From Elusimicrobiota bacterium (lineage in GTDB: Bacteria; Elusimicrobiota; Elusimicrobia; UBA1565; UBA9628), in assembly GCA_016234805.1 (NCBI GenBank), contig JACRNU010000069.1, forward strand, positions 62,001-126,000: a stretch of DNA of 64,000 nt. The letters are read 5' to 3'. This document shows positions 1 to 10,182 of the stretch, one piece after another (within the stretch, counting starts at the first letter, position 1; each line of letters opens with the position of its first letter). The notes under the pieces are model-generated. The model searched no databases, was not told where the DNA came from, and saw only the letters and a program-made list of their open reading frames with translations. The translations under genes were made by a program, and so were the position numbers.

Positions 1-2550
<2,550 letters not shown>

Positions 2551-2560
2551 GTGTCCTCCG

Positions 2561-2578
2561 GGTGTCGGGCCTGACACC
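2561..2578. repeat. Short intergenic palindrome, GGTGTC/GACACC type
   Basis: An 18-base near-perfect palindrome, GGTGTCGGGCCTGACACC, with one mismatch. It fills most of the gap between gcvT and the gcvH-gcvP start. The same core recurs at 49875-49894 and, with a longer loop, at 5783-5813. Confidence 0.5.
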
Positions 2579-2580
2579 AT

Positions 2581-3675
2581 TCATTTCTTATAGAACGGCA
2601 GTTTCACGACTTCGGCGGCGAGCCGCCGGCCGTAGAGTTCCACGGAAAGCTTCGTCCCAGGGGCCGCGGCGTCCCCCACCATGTAGCCCATCCCGATGCC
2701 GGCGCCGAGGGTGGGCGAGAAGGTCGCGCTGGTCAGCATGCCTAGCTTCTTCTCACCAGCGAACACGGCGCTCCCGGGGCGGGGCACGCCCTTGTCCACG
2801 AGCTTGACGCCGGTCATGCGGCGCTTGAGGCCCTTGTCCCGATGCTCGAGGAAGACGCTCTTTCCGATGAAGTCGCCCTTGTCGAATTTGACGACCCAGC
2901 CGTAGCCGGCCTCGAGCGAGCTGTGGTCATCATCGATGTCCTGGCCGTAGAGGAGGTAGCCGGCTTCCAGGCGCAGGGTGTCGCGGGAACCGAGGCCGCA
3001 GGGAGCCACGCCGTAGGAGCGGCCCTTGGCCACGAGGTCGTCCCAGAGGCGGCTGGCGATCTCGCCGGGCACGATGAACTCGAGCCCGTCCTCCCCGGTA
3101 TAGCCGGTGGTGGTGATGAAGGAGTGCTGGCCGAAGACATCCGCTTCCAAGGCGCAGAAACGCTTCATGCCCGCGACCGCCGGGAATTCAGCGGACACCA
3201 GCTCCAGGGCCTTGGGGCCCTGGACCGCGATCATGCCGTAGTAGTCGCTCTTGTTGGAGAGGCTGACCTCCATGCCGGAGGACTGCTTCTGGAACCAGGC
3301 GAAATCCTTGTCCGCGGTGGCGGCATTGACCACCACGAGGTAGCGTCCGGGGCCCAGACAGGAGACGATGACGTCATCCACCACCCCCCCGCGCTCGTTG
3401 GGCAGATGCGAGTACACGGCCTTGCCCGGCACGAGGCGGCCGATGTCATTGGTGTTGACCTTCTGGAGGAAGGCCAGGCTGTCTTTGCCCTCCACGAAGA
3501 CCTGCCCCATGTGGGAGACGTCGAAGAGCCCGCAGCGCTGCCGGACCGCCTGATGCTCCTTGAGGATGCCCTCGTACTGGACAGGGAGCTCCCAGCCGTG
3601 GAAATCCACCAGCTTGGCGCCCAGGCGCTTATGGCTCTCGTAGATCGGGGTGCGTCGCAGGGTGGCGGCGGTCAT
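2581..3675 (-). CDS. gcvT: Aminomethyltransferase, glycine cleavage T-protein
   Basis: A full-length 364-residue T-protein. It transfers the methylene group from the aminomethyl-lipoyl H-protein to tetrahydrofolate and releases ammonia. The N-terminus has the typical RRTPIYESHKRLGAKLVDFH stretch, followed by FDVSHMGQ and the folate-domain motifs YTGEDGLEF and LGSRDTLRLEAGY. It ends in a barrel domain (TSATFSPTLGAGIGMGY). The start at 3675 gives the canonical N-terminus. It lies 9 bases after the FAD oxidoreductase and 30 bases before gcvH-gcvP on the same strand, so all three may be cotranscribed. There is no room for a glycine riboswitch directly upstream. Family assignment is secure. Confidence 0.96.
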   Translation of the reverse strand: MTAATLRRTPIYESHKRLGAKLVDFHGWELPVQYEGILKEHQAVRQRCGLFDVSHMGQVFVEGKDSLAFLQKVNTNDIGRLVPGKAVYSHLPNERGGVVDDVIVSCLGPGRYLVVVNAATADKDFAWFQKQSSGMEVSLSNKSDYYGMIAVQGPKALELVSAEFPAVAGMKRFCALEADVFGQHSFITTTGYTGEDGLEFIVPGEIASRLWDDLVAKGRSYGVAPCGLGSRDTLRLEAGYLLYGQDIDDDHSSLEAGYGWVVKFDKGDFIGKSVFLEHRDKGLKRRMTGVKLVDKGVPRPGSAVFAGEKKLGMLTSATFSPTLGAGIGMGYMVGDAAAPGTKLSVELYGRRLAAEVVKLPFYKK

Positions 3676-3681
3676 GGCCTC

Positions 3682-3690
3682 AATTTAGCA
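3682..3690 (-). promoter_or_regulatory. Possible extended -10 box before gcvT
   Basis: Reads TGCTAAATT on the minus strand, 6 bases before the gcvT start and overlapping the stop of the upstream gene. It matches the TG-S-TA-n-n-A/T-T pattern seen before several other genes here. Weak, because it overlaps coding sequence. Confidence 0.25.
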
Positions 3691-4905
3691 TTTTTTCCCG
3701 CTGCACGAAGTCCCGGCCAGGAACCCCGTGGCCCAGGCGAAATGGAGGTTGTAGCCTCCGGAGTCGCCGTCCACGTCCAGGAGCTCTCCGGTCACATAGA
3801 GCCCCTTGCGGCTCCGGGCCTCCATGGTCTCGGGAGAGACCTCGGCGAGTCGGACTCCGCCGGCAGTCACCATGGCTTCCTCCCAGGGCCTGGGCCCGCA
3901 GACCGAGAATTTCCAGGCGCTCAATCCCCGGGCCAGACCGAGCACGGCATCCTCCGTAGGACTTTCATGCAACGGAATTTCCTTTGCCCGGCCGGCCAGG
4001 TAGACCTCAGCGACCTCTTCCGGGATCGCGCCCCTCAGCAAGGCGGCCGGAGAAAGGGGCAAGAGCGCCCGGAGCCTGGCCAGGAAGAACTTCTCGAGCT
4101 CGGCATGGCTGAATTCAGGGAAAAGGTTCAGGGAGCATTCGACCTGGCGTCCTATCGCCAGGCAGACCTCTCGGCTCAGGTCCAGGCTGGCAGGCCCGGA
4201 GACGCCGTATGCCGTGAACAGGAGCTCCCCGCGGGAAGCCGCGACCTGCCTCCCGTCGACATGGGCTGACAGAGCGGCTGCCACCCGGACTCCCTGAAGC
4301 TTGCGCACCCAAGGGTCCTTGGAGACCAGAGGCACGAGGCTCGGGAAGGGCTCGACCACGGAAAGCCCGAGAGATCGCGCGAGCCGCAAGCCCCCCTCCC
4401 CTCCTCCGAGCTTGGGGCAGGAACACCCTCCGCATGCCAGGACCACGGCGTCCGCCTCGCAGCCCCCGCCCTCGGCCTCGACGACAAAGCCTCGGGGTCC
4501 GGGACGGACAGCCTTGACCTCGCGGTTGATGCGGATGTCGGCCCCGCTCAGGTTGAGCCGGGATTCGAGCACGGAGAGCACGGACCTGGCCTGGCTGGAG
4601 CGGGGAAAGAGCCTGCCGTCCGGCTCCTGGATCGTCATCAGGCCCAGTCCCTCGAAGAAGGCCAAGGACTCGGCATGGCCGAACCTGGAGAGCACGCTCC
4701 GGACGAACCCCCGGTCCCCTCCGTGGTAATGGCTGGCGTCCACGCCGGCGTTGCCGAGGTTGCACCGGCCGCCTCCGCTGGCTAGTATCTTGCGGCCGAG
4801 CCCGCGGCCCTTCTCGAAGAGCGTGACGACCGCCCCGGCTTTCGCCGCGACGATGGCGGCCACGAGCCCGGAAGCCCCGCCGCCTACCACCGCGATTCTA
4901 ATCAT
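3685..4905 (-). CDS. BaiN/HI0933-type FAD-dependent oxidoreductase
   Basis: A 406-residue flavoprotein of the HI0933/YhiN (BaiN) family. The N-terminal Rossmann motif is AVVGGGASGLVAAIVAAKAG, followed by the family's KILASGGGRCNLGN stretch. A middle VLACGG motif (VVLACGGCSCPKLGGG) and the C-terminal FAD closure (GLYVTGELLDVDGDSGGYNL) match the family. These proteins bind FAD; BaiN has been linked to reduction of unsaturated bile-acid intermediates, but most members have no settled substrate, so I assign none. The C-terminus is Cys-rich (TSCSGKKC), which is unusual. It sits upstream of gcvT on the same strand with a 9-base gap; any link to glycine catabolism is only positional. Confidence 0.88.
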   Translation of the reverse strand: MIRIAVVGGGASGLVAAIVAAKAGAVVTLFEKGRGLGRKILASGGGRCNLGNAGVDASHYHGGDRGFVRSVLSRFGHAESLAFFEGLGLMTIQEPDGRLFPRSSQARSVLSVLESRLNLSGADIRINREVKAVRPGPRGFVVEAEGGGCEADAVVLACGGCSCPKLGGGEGGLRLARSLGLSVVEPFPSLVPLVSKDPWVRKLQGVRVAAALSAHVDGRQVAASRGELLFTAYGVSGPASLDLSREVCLAIGRQVECSLNLFPEFSHAELEKFFLARLRALLPLSPAALLRGAIPEEVAEVYLAGRAKEIPLHESPTEDAVLGLARGLSAWKFSVCGPRPWEEAMVTAGGVRLAEVSPETMEARSRKGLYVTGELLDVDGDSGGYNLHFAWATGFLAGTSCSGKKC

Positions 4906-4921
4906 ACACTGGAGCCCCTGC

Positions 4922-4936
4922 TGGTGCCAGGCACCA
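4922..4936. repeat. Short palindrome TGGTGCC-A-GGCACCA
   Basis: A 15-base perfect inverted repeat with one central base, followed by a direct repeat of GGCACCATCCCG (4931-4942 and 4945-4956 approximately). It lies between the FAD oxidoreductase and the hemerythrin gene. It resembles the GGTGTC-type palindromes at 2561, 5783 and 49875. Confidence 0.45.
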
Positions 4937-4955
4937 TCCCGAAGGCACCATCCCG

Positions 4956-5759
4956 TTAGTCGAAGATGGCCCGCATGGTCTTCAAGACCGGGAAGACCTT
5001 CTCATCCTCTTTGGCGGCGTGGGCCGCGAACGCCTGGATGAAAGATCCGTAGCGGGCCAGGAACTCCTCCAGCCGGGATTCGCCCATGGCCATGGCCTGC
5101 TCGAGCAGGGGAGCGAGCTCCTGGATGGTCTTGAGCATGTCCTGGTGGTCATGGGAGAGCTCATCGAGGGTCTTGCGGAAATCTTCGGACGGGACCATGC
5201 CCTTCAGCGGAGGGAAGACCGCCTCGTCCTCGATCCTGAAATGGTCCGGCACGGCCTTGCCGAGGAAGGTCCTCATCCTCCCGGCCCAGACCTCGTCCGG
5301 CTTGAACAAGTCGGCCTTGGCCGCGAACCTGAGGACTTCCGCGGCTTCAGAGATGTCGGCATGATCCCGGATGATGACCACCACGGGATCGGCCTGGAAC
5401 TCCGGGTTGCGCAAAAGCTCGTCCGGATTGAGCTTGCGGCCCTCCTCGGTCTCCAGGAGCTTGAGGATCGGCGAGTCCGCTGGGAGCTTGGGCAGGACCG
5501 TGTGTCCGCCGCAGTGCGGGCAGGTCTCGTGCGCCCAAGCATAGTCGCGCTTGCAGTAATAGCAGTGATGCTTCCTGAAAAGCTCGAGCGCCATGATGGC
5601 CCAGCCCACGATGTTGAGCGCGGCTCCCAGGCCCGCGCCCAGGAGCGCCCTGCCCTTGGACCGGCCGATGATGAAGCCGACGATGGCTCCGCTGACCACC
5701 CACAGGAGGATGCCGGCATATATAAGGTAAACGGAGTTGAGAATCGGCGGGTTCACCAT
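4956..5759 (-). CDS. Membrane-anchored zinc-ribbon hemerythrin protein
   Basis: A 267-residue protein with three parts. Residues 10-32 and about 40-60 are hydrophobic and likely form two membrane helices. A zinc ribbon follows (Cys66, Cys69, Cys80, Cys83; CYYCKRDYAWAHETCPHC). Residues about 125-260 are a hemerythrin-like four-helix domain with candidate di-iron ligands His133 (RDHAD), His173 and Glu177 (HFRIEDEAVFPPL), His203/His205 (SHDHQDM) and His247 and Glu251 (HAAKEDEKVFP). Hemerythrin domains bind oxygen or sense oxygen and NO; the ribbon and membrane segment suggest a tethered cytoplasmic sensor or iron-handling protein. A TGGTAAAAT box lies 9 bases before the start. The domain calls are firm; the cellular role is inference. 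Confidence 0.82.
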   Translation of the reverse strand: MVNPPILNSVYLIYAGILLWVVSGAIVGFIIGRSKGRALLGAGLGAALNIVGWAIMALELFRKHHCYYCKRDYAWAHETCPHCGGHTVLPKLPADSPILKLLETEEGRKLNPDELLRNPEFQADPVVVIIRDHADISEAAEVLRFAAKADLFKPDEVWAGRMRTFLGKAVPDHFRIEDEAVFPPLKGMVPSEDFRKTLDELSHDHQDMLKTIQELAPLLEQAMAMGESRLEEFLARYGSFIQAFAAHAAKEDEKVFPVLKTMRAIFD

Positions 5760-5768
5760 GGTCCGTCC

Positions 5769-5777
5769 ATTTTACCA
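5769..5777 (-). promoter_or_regulatory. Extended -10 box TGGTAAAAT before the hemerythrin gene
   Basis: TGGTAAAAT on the minus strand, 9 bases before the ATG at 5759. The identical nonamer lies 8 bases before the gene starting at 37623. Such spacing would give an almost leaderless transcript. Confidence 0.45.
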
Positions 5778-5782
5778 TACAC

Positions 5783-5813
5783 TGGTGTCAATACCCCTTA
5801 ACGTCTGACACCA
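5783..5813. repeat. Inverted repeat TGGTGTCA ... TGACACCA
   Basis: Two perfect 8-base arms (5783-5790 and 5806-5813) around a 15-base AT-richer loop, between the PilZ-like gene's stop and the hemerythrin promoter. It belongs to the same GGTGTC family as 2561-2578 and 49875-49894. Confidence 0.45.
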
Positions 5814-6134
5814 CTAGGTGGCCAGGAGGTCGAGGAGGACTTTGGCCAGACGGCGCTTCTGGACCTCGTCCGTGAAGCGCAGTTCAGCGAGACGGTAGCC
5901 GTCGCGGTCCGTGCGCACGGCAGCGGCCAGGGCCGCGATGCGGGAGAACTCCTCCTCCCCGAGACGCATGGTGAGGAACAGCCTCTCCCCCCGCTCCACC
6001 TTGAAGCGGGTGGAGAGCATGGCCCCGCCAGGGGCCAGCGCGTCGAGCATGCCCCAGCAGTCCTGGCGCGAGGCGGTCTCGGCGAAGGAGACCATCGCGG
6101 GCACGAGACGGTGCGACCCGCGGGAGGACCTCAT
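5814..6134 (-). CDS. Divergent PilZ-like domain protein
   Basis: A 106-residue protein with no signal peptide. The N-terminus has RGSHR, matching the RxxxR half of the PilZ cyclic-di-GMP site. The second half, normally D/N-x-S-x-x-G, reads DALAPG, so the Ser is replaced by Leu. The predicted strands (AMLSTRFKVERGERLFLTM and YRLAELRFTDEV) fit a PilZ barrel, ending in a short helix. PilZ proteins bind cyclic-di-GMP and pass the signal to a partner; this one may bind weakly or not at all. The start codon overlaps the stop of the pseudo-receiver gene by 4 bases (ATGA), so it is the last gene of a translationally coupled five-gene operon. The fold is likely; ligand binding is uncertain. Confidence 0.6.
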   Translation of the reverse strand: MRSSRGSHRLVPAMVSFAETASRQDCWGMLDALAPGGAMLSTRFKVERGERLFLTMRLGEEEFSRIAALAAAVRTDRDGYRLAELRFTDEVQKRRLAKVLLDLLAT

Positions 6135-7285
6135 GGTTCGGCCATGGAGTGCCTGAACACCCGGCCCGGAGCTTTTCCGGCAGGCACGGATTCAGCCGCG
6201 GTCCAGAACCTGCCGCCGTCCCAGGTCAGGGCTACGGGCCTGAGCAGCCCGTCCCGGTACTCGGGGAGGGCGACGCGGCGCGTCACCTCCTCGGGCCGCT
6301 CGAGGTTATGGCGCAGGAGCTCGCGGTTCTTGGCATCCAGGCTCCAGAGCGCCGTGCCGTCGAAGGCCAGGGCCACGGGCTTGCCCCCGGGATAAGGCCA
6401 GGTTCCCAGCACGGTGAGCTTGTCATCGCTGAGGTGCTTGCGCAGGAGGCCGATCTTGGCGTCTGCGGTCCAGAGGTAGAGACCGTCGAAGACGAGGGCG
6501 ACCGCGCCAGGCGCGGCCTTCGGGTACTCGGAGAGCCTCCGCAGCTTGTCGTCCTTCATGCGGCGCGTGATCGTGCCTACGGAGTCCAGCGCCCAGACCG
6601 CGTCCGGGCCGACCGAGAAGGAGACCGGCAGCTCCCCGGGGAAGTGCGAGACCTGCCGCACGCCCATATCCGGGACCGCGTGCACGTAGACCGACTGGGT
6701 GTACCAGTCGAGCACCCAGAGGTCCGGGCCGTTGAAGGACGCGGCGGACGGGTGCTTGTAGGGCAGGTCCCAAGTCTTCTTCTCCTCGTAGGCCTCCACG
6801 CGGAGCTTAGCAGACCGCTGGAGCGCGGCATAGCCCAGGGCCAGGCCGAAGAACAGGGAGACCGCCAGGAAGAAGATGGGCGCCGACGACGCCGGCCCGC
6901 GGAGCGGGACCACGGAGAAGGCCGTGCCCCGGGAGCGCAGGGTCTTGGACAGGGCTGCGCCGAGGTCCTCCTTGGTCCAGGGAGGAGCCACCACCTCGCA
7001 GGCGCCCAGGCGCATGAGGGTGACGGCGCGATGCGCGTCCCTCCTCTTGAGCGCGACCACCACGGGCACGAGAGGGGACACGGCCGCAATCTCGCGCACG
7101 AGGAGCTCGGCGTCCTGGTCCGGGCCGTCCGTCACGAGCATGAGGCTGGGCCGGCGCTCGCGCAGGACCTCGAGGGCCTCGCTGATGCCCGCCGCGGGAT
7201 GGGCCAGGAAGCCCGATTCCCCGGCCAGCAGGACGAGGTCCCCGCGGATGTCCGCATCGCCCGCCACCACGCCCACGGTGGGCAT
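6131..7285 (-). CDS. Pseudo-receiver domain, membrane helix and beta-propeller protein
   Basis: A 384-residue protein. Residues 1-117 resemble a response-regulator receiver: an acidic pair near the start (GDAD), Asp53 at the phosphoacceptor position (LMLVTDGPDQD), but no conserved Thr/Ser (VVVALK) and Pro where the invariant Lys should be (VVAPPW, about residues 98-103). A membrane helix spans 134-155. Residues about 170-384 form a propeller-like repeat domain with recurrent LW motifs, starting HPSAASFNGPDLWVLDWY. The N-terminus lacks a signal sequence, so the propeller should be periplasmic. The start at 7285 overlaps the preceding stop by one base; a longer reading from 7384 would run inside the upstream gene. 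The same propeller occurs in the protein at 53044-55095. Likely a non-phosphorylatable signal relay; function unknown. Confidence 0.72.
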   Translation of the reverse strand: MPTVGVVAGDADIRGDLVLLAGESGFLAHPAAGISEALEVLRERRPSLMLVTDGPDQDAELLVREIAAVSPLVPVVVALKRRDAHRAVTLMRLGACEVVAPPWTKEDLGAALSKTLRSRGTAFSVVPLRGPASSAPIFFLAVSLFFGLALGYAALQRSAKLRVEAYEEKKTWDLPYKHPSAASFNGPDLWVLDWYTQSVYVHAVPDMGVRQVSHFPGELPVSFSVGPDAVWALDSVGTITRRMKDDKLRRLSEYPKAAPGAVALVFDGLYLWTADAKIGLLRKHLSDDKLTVLGTWPYPGGKPVALAFDGTALWSLDAKNRELLRHNLERPEEVTRRVALPEYRDGLLRPVALTWDGGRFWTAAESVPAGKAPGRVFRHSMAEP

Positions 7286-8628
7286 CAGCGGGCCGCCTTG
7301 GGGTCCGGGATGACGAGGACCGCTCCCTCGATGGGGAACCCGCGGTCGATCTTGCCGCGGTTGGCTTCGTAGATGAGCTCCCACAGCGAGGAATCGCCGT
7401 AGTACTGCTTGGCGATGGAGCGCAAGGTTTCGCCGGGCTGCGCCGCGTGGCGGTCCGGCCAGACCTTGGGCTTGGGCTTGGGCTTGGGCTGGGGCTTGGC
7501 CTGGGGCTTGGGCGGGATGCGCATCTCGAGGAGCTGCAGGTCGTAGGCCGTCTCATCCTTCTTCTTCATGACCTTGCGGAACTCCTCCTGCGTCTCCCGC
7601 AGGCGCGCCTCCGCCTCCTTGAGCTCGGCCTGGGTCGAGTCCCGGTTGGTACGCGAGACCTCTGTCTCGTTGTCGAGGTCCTTCTTCTTGTTGTCGAGCT
7701 CGTTGATCTGGCCCTTGAGCGTCTCCGCCTCGTTGGCCGCGTTGCCCACGAAGGCGCCGGCGAAGGGAGGCGCGCCGAAGCGGTAGTTGAAGGAAGCCTG
7801 GTACGCCCCGCCCGGGCGGAAGATGCCCGCCGGAGGGATGGCCATGCCCAAGTCGATGACGAGGGGCGAGAAGTTGAGCCCCAGGCCGAAGGCCAGCGTC
7901 TCCACCAGGTCGAGCCTCAAGCCCCGGCCCATGCGCGCCTTGAGCAAGCCCTGCATGAAGGACGCCTCGATGCCCGGGTAGAACTCGGTGAGTCCGTCGC
8001 GGATGCGCATGTCGGCCGCCAGGGTCAGGCGCTTCCTCCAGGTGTAGGAGGTCCCCAAGCCATAGACCAGGCGCGGCATGCCCACCATGGTCGTCAGGTC
8101 CATGATGGAGATGCCCAGGGCCAGGCCCATGTTGGTCCGCAGGAGCAGGCCGCCGTCCAGGCCGACCCCGAACCCCGCGCCGTCGAGGCCCTCGGCGTTG
8201 ATCATCTTGAAGTTGCCGCCGACCCGGACCGGCCTGGCCAGGTTGAGGTAGGGGACCTTGTATTCCCGGGAGAAGTGGAAGTTCACCACGTCCTTGTCGC
8301 CCCCGCGGTCCTGACGCTCTATCAGATATGCCCCGCCGATGGTCGCGGTGTTGATGGGCTCGAAAGGCCTCAGGTAGGTCAGGGCGCCGAACACCATGGT
8401 GCCGCGCGGGCTCGAATTCCTGCCCATGGTCGCCCCGAACTGGACGTACGGCGTGTTGGCGGGACCGGCGGGGTTGTAGAAGATCGCGAACGGGTCGTCC
8501 GCGGCCAGGGAATGCACCGCGTAGCCCAGGCCCATCACCCGCGCGCCCGGGATGAGGTCCTTGTACGTGGACGCCCAAACCGAAGCCGGCAGGAGGACGA
8601 GCGCCAACGACCAATGAAGGATGCGCAC
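7285..8628 (-). CDS. PorV/PorQ-like outer-membrane barrel with coiled coil and LysM domain
   Basis: A 447-residue protein. It has a signal peptide (about residues 1-19), then a PorV/PorQ (UPF0164) barrel with the family signature GARVMGLGYAVHSLAADD and FYNPAG. Beta strands continue to about residue 285. Residues about 295-365 are a charged coiled coil (KGQINELDNKKKDLDNETEV onwards), followed by a Pro-Lys linker (PKPQAKPQPKPKPKPK) and a C-terminal LysM domain with QPGETLRSIAKQYYGDSSLW. LysM binds peptidoglycan glycan, so the protein could tie the outer membrane to the wall much as OmpA does. The start is GTG at 8628; the gap to the upstream barrel gene is 36 bases. An LysM on this barrel family is uncommon to my knowledge. 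Confidence 0.8.
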   Translation of the reverse strand: MRILHWSLALVLLPASVWASTYKDLIPGARVMGLGYAVHSLAADDPFAIFYNPAGPANTPYVQFGATMGRNSSPRGTMVFGALTYLRPFEPINTATIGGAYLIERQDRGGDKDVVNFHFSREYKVPYLNLARPVRVGGNFKMINAEGLDGAGFGVGLDGGLLLRTNMGLALGISIMDLTTMVGMPRLVYGLGTSYTWRKRLTLAADMRIRDGLTEFYPGIEASFMQGLLKARMGRGLRLDLVETLAFGLGLNFSPLVIDLGMAIPPAGIFRPGGAYQASFNYRFGAPPFAGAFVGNAANEAETLKGQINELDNKKKDLDNETEVSRTNRDSTQAELKEAEARLRETQEEFRKVMKKKDETAYDLQLLEMRIPPKPQAKPQPKPKPKPKVWPDRHAAQPGETLRSIAKQYYGDSSLWELIYEANRGKIDRGFPIEGAVLVIPDPKAAR

Positions 8629-8664
8629 CGGCTATAAATATAGCGCGCCCTGATTACAGAATCA

Positions 8665-10182
8665 TTATGGGAAGCGGGCGCGGTCCGCGGCCTTTTCCAG
8701 CCTGTCCCGGACATCCGGGCCGGGGTTCGCCCCAAGGCCGGCGCTGAAGGCCGCGGCCGCGGCTTCCCGGTCGCCCCCATCCAGGAGGCACATCCCCTTG
8801 CCGAGCCAGGCTTCAGGAAGGCCCGGCCAAGAGCCCGCAAGGACAGCCGCGCAATTGACGGCGCCCTGGTAGTGGCTCGCCGCTTCCGCAAACCTGCGCT
8901 GGAGGTGGAAGATGCGTCCCACCCTGAGCCAGTAGTCGCAGACCCCGCGTTCCGACGCGGGGATGGTCCTGAGGACCCGGTCGAGTTCCTGCCGCGCCTG
9001 GCTGAAGGAACCCGCGGCCGCCAGACGGTCCGCGGCGGAGAACCGTTCATCCGCGCTCACGACCGGGAGGATGGGAGGCCTAGTCCGCGGGACAGCCCGG
9101 GGTTCGGTCCTGCCGGCGACCGGACCTGTCCCTGCGGCTGCCTCCGGCTGGGGAAGGACTTCCGGCACAGGCGCGGCCGGAGCCTCCAGGTCCGAAGGGG
9201 GAGCAGGCAACGGAGGAGGACGCCCAGCGACTGCGAGGACCTGCCGCCCTTGCGCCAGGCCCCAACGCGCGGAAAGCCCGAAGCGGTGGACCGCGCCGAG
9301 CAGGCCCGCGGACACGAACGCGTAGTCGAACTTGTAGTTCGCGAAGGCTAGGCCCAGGCCCGTGGAAAAGCCGCTCTCGATGCCGGAATATTTCCCGAGC
9401 CCCTCGCCCAGTGCCGAATCGAACCCTGCCCTCAAGGCGAGGACGCGGTTCACCGCGATCTCCAGGCCGGTCTTGAGGGCTGCCTCGCCGTTCCTGGGAA
9501 CGAGGAAGTCCAAGCCTCCGGACCAGCGGCCCCATTCCACGCCGATGCCTGCCCGGAACTGCTCGGGCAGACGGTAGCCGGCCAGGCCCGCGGCCGAGCC
9601 GATGTTCTGGTACGCGGCTCCGGCCGAGAACCTCCCAAAGAGGCGGCGCATGAGCACGCCCAGGTCGATCGCTCCCGCGCCCGCGTCGCGCTCCATGATG
9701 GATTCCTCGACCCACTTGCCCACCGCTCCCACGCCCAGGCTGCCGTCCGGCCCGGTGAGCGCCCAGCCGCAGCCTCCGCTGACCAGGCGCGACCAGGGCT
9801 TGAAGGTCCCGGTGATGCTGTACCCGCCCGACGGGTCCGCCTCGGTGGCCACGAAGGTCCCGGCCTCGAGATAGGAGACCCCCACTCCTGCACCGCCGGA
9901 CCGGCCCAAGCCCTTGCCTGCCGCGAGCCAGCCCTGGTTCATGCCCTGGTACATCGACGCGTAGGAAGCCTCGAACTCGTTGCTCTGCAGGAAGGCCAAG
10001 CCCGCGGGATTCCACTCGAGTCCGCCGGAGAGATCGCCGGCCAGGGACGCGTAGGCGCCGCCCATGCCCAGGCCGCGCACGCCGTTGTCCATGAGCAGGA
10101 TGTCGCCGCCCGTGGCCCCCCCGGCGGACGCGGGCCCCGCGGCCAGCATCGCTGTCAACGCCAAGAGTATCCGGGGGATCAT
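8665..10182 (-). CDS. PorV/PorQ-like outer-membrane barrel with TPR-like tail
   Basis: A 505-residue protein. The start at 10182 gives a clear signal peptide (MIPRILLALTAMLAAGPASA) and overlaps the preceding stop as ATGA. Residues about 25-330 are a PorV/UPF0164 barrel (GVRGLGMGGAYASLAGD, EWNPAGLAFL). A Pro-rich linker covers about 330-400. Residues about 405-505 are TPR-like helices (SADRLAAAGSFSQARQELDR and WLRVGRIFHLQRRFAEAASH). The TPR tail probably faces the periplasm and could bind a partner such as the neighbouring beta-helix protein or the LysM barrel. PorV-family barrels of type IX secretion shuttle substrates bearing a C-terminal domain; the coupled upstream gene carries such a domain. 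The family call is good; the chaperone role is inference. Confidence 0.78.
   Translation of the reverse strand: MIPRILLALTAMLAAGPASAGGATGGDILLMDNGVRGLGMGGAYASLAGDLSGGLEWNPAGLAFLQSNEFEASYASMYQGMNQGWLAAGKGLGRSGGAGVGVSYLEAGTFVATEADPSGGYSITGTFKPWSRLVSGGCGWALTGPDGSLGVGAVGKWVEESIMERDAGAGAIDLGVLMRRLFGRFSAGAAYQNIGSAAGLAGYRLPEQFRAGIGVEWGRWSGGLDFLVPRNGEAALKTGLEIAVNRVLALRAGFDSALGEGLGKYSGIESGFSTGLGLAFANYKFDYAFVSAGLLGAVHRFGLSARWGLAQGRQVLAVAGRPPPLPAPPSDLEAPAAPVPEVLPQPEAAAGTGPVAGRTEPRAVPRTRPPILPVVSADERFSAADRLAAAGSFSQARQELDRVLRTIPASERGVCDYWLRVGRIFHLQRRFAEAASHYQGAVNCAAVLAGSWPGLPEAWLGKGMCLLDGGDREAAAAAFSAGLGANPGPDVRDRLEKAADRARFP

Noticed and set aside
3676-3684. Glycine riboswitch before gcvT
   Set aside because: Only 9 bases separate gcvT from the upstream gene, so there is no room; none is visible before the upstream FAD oxidoreductase either.
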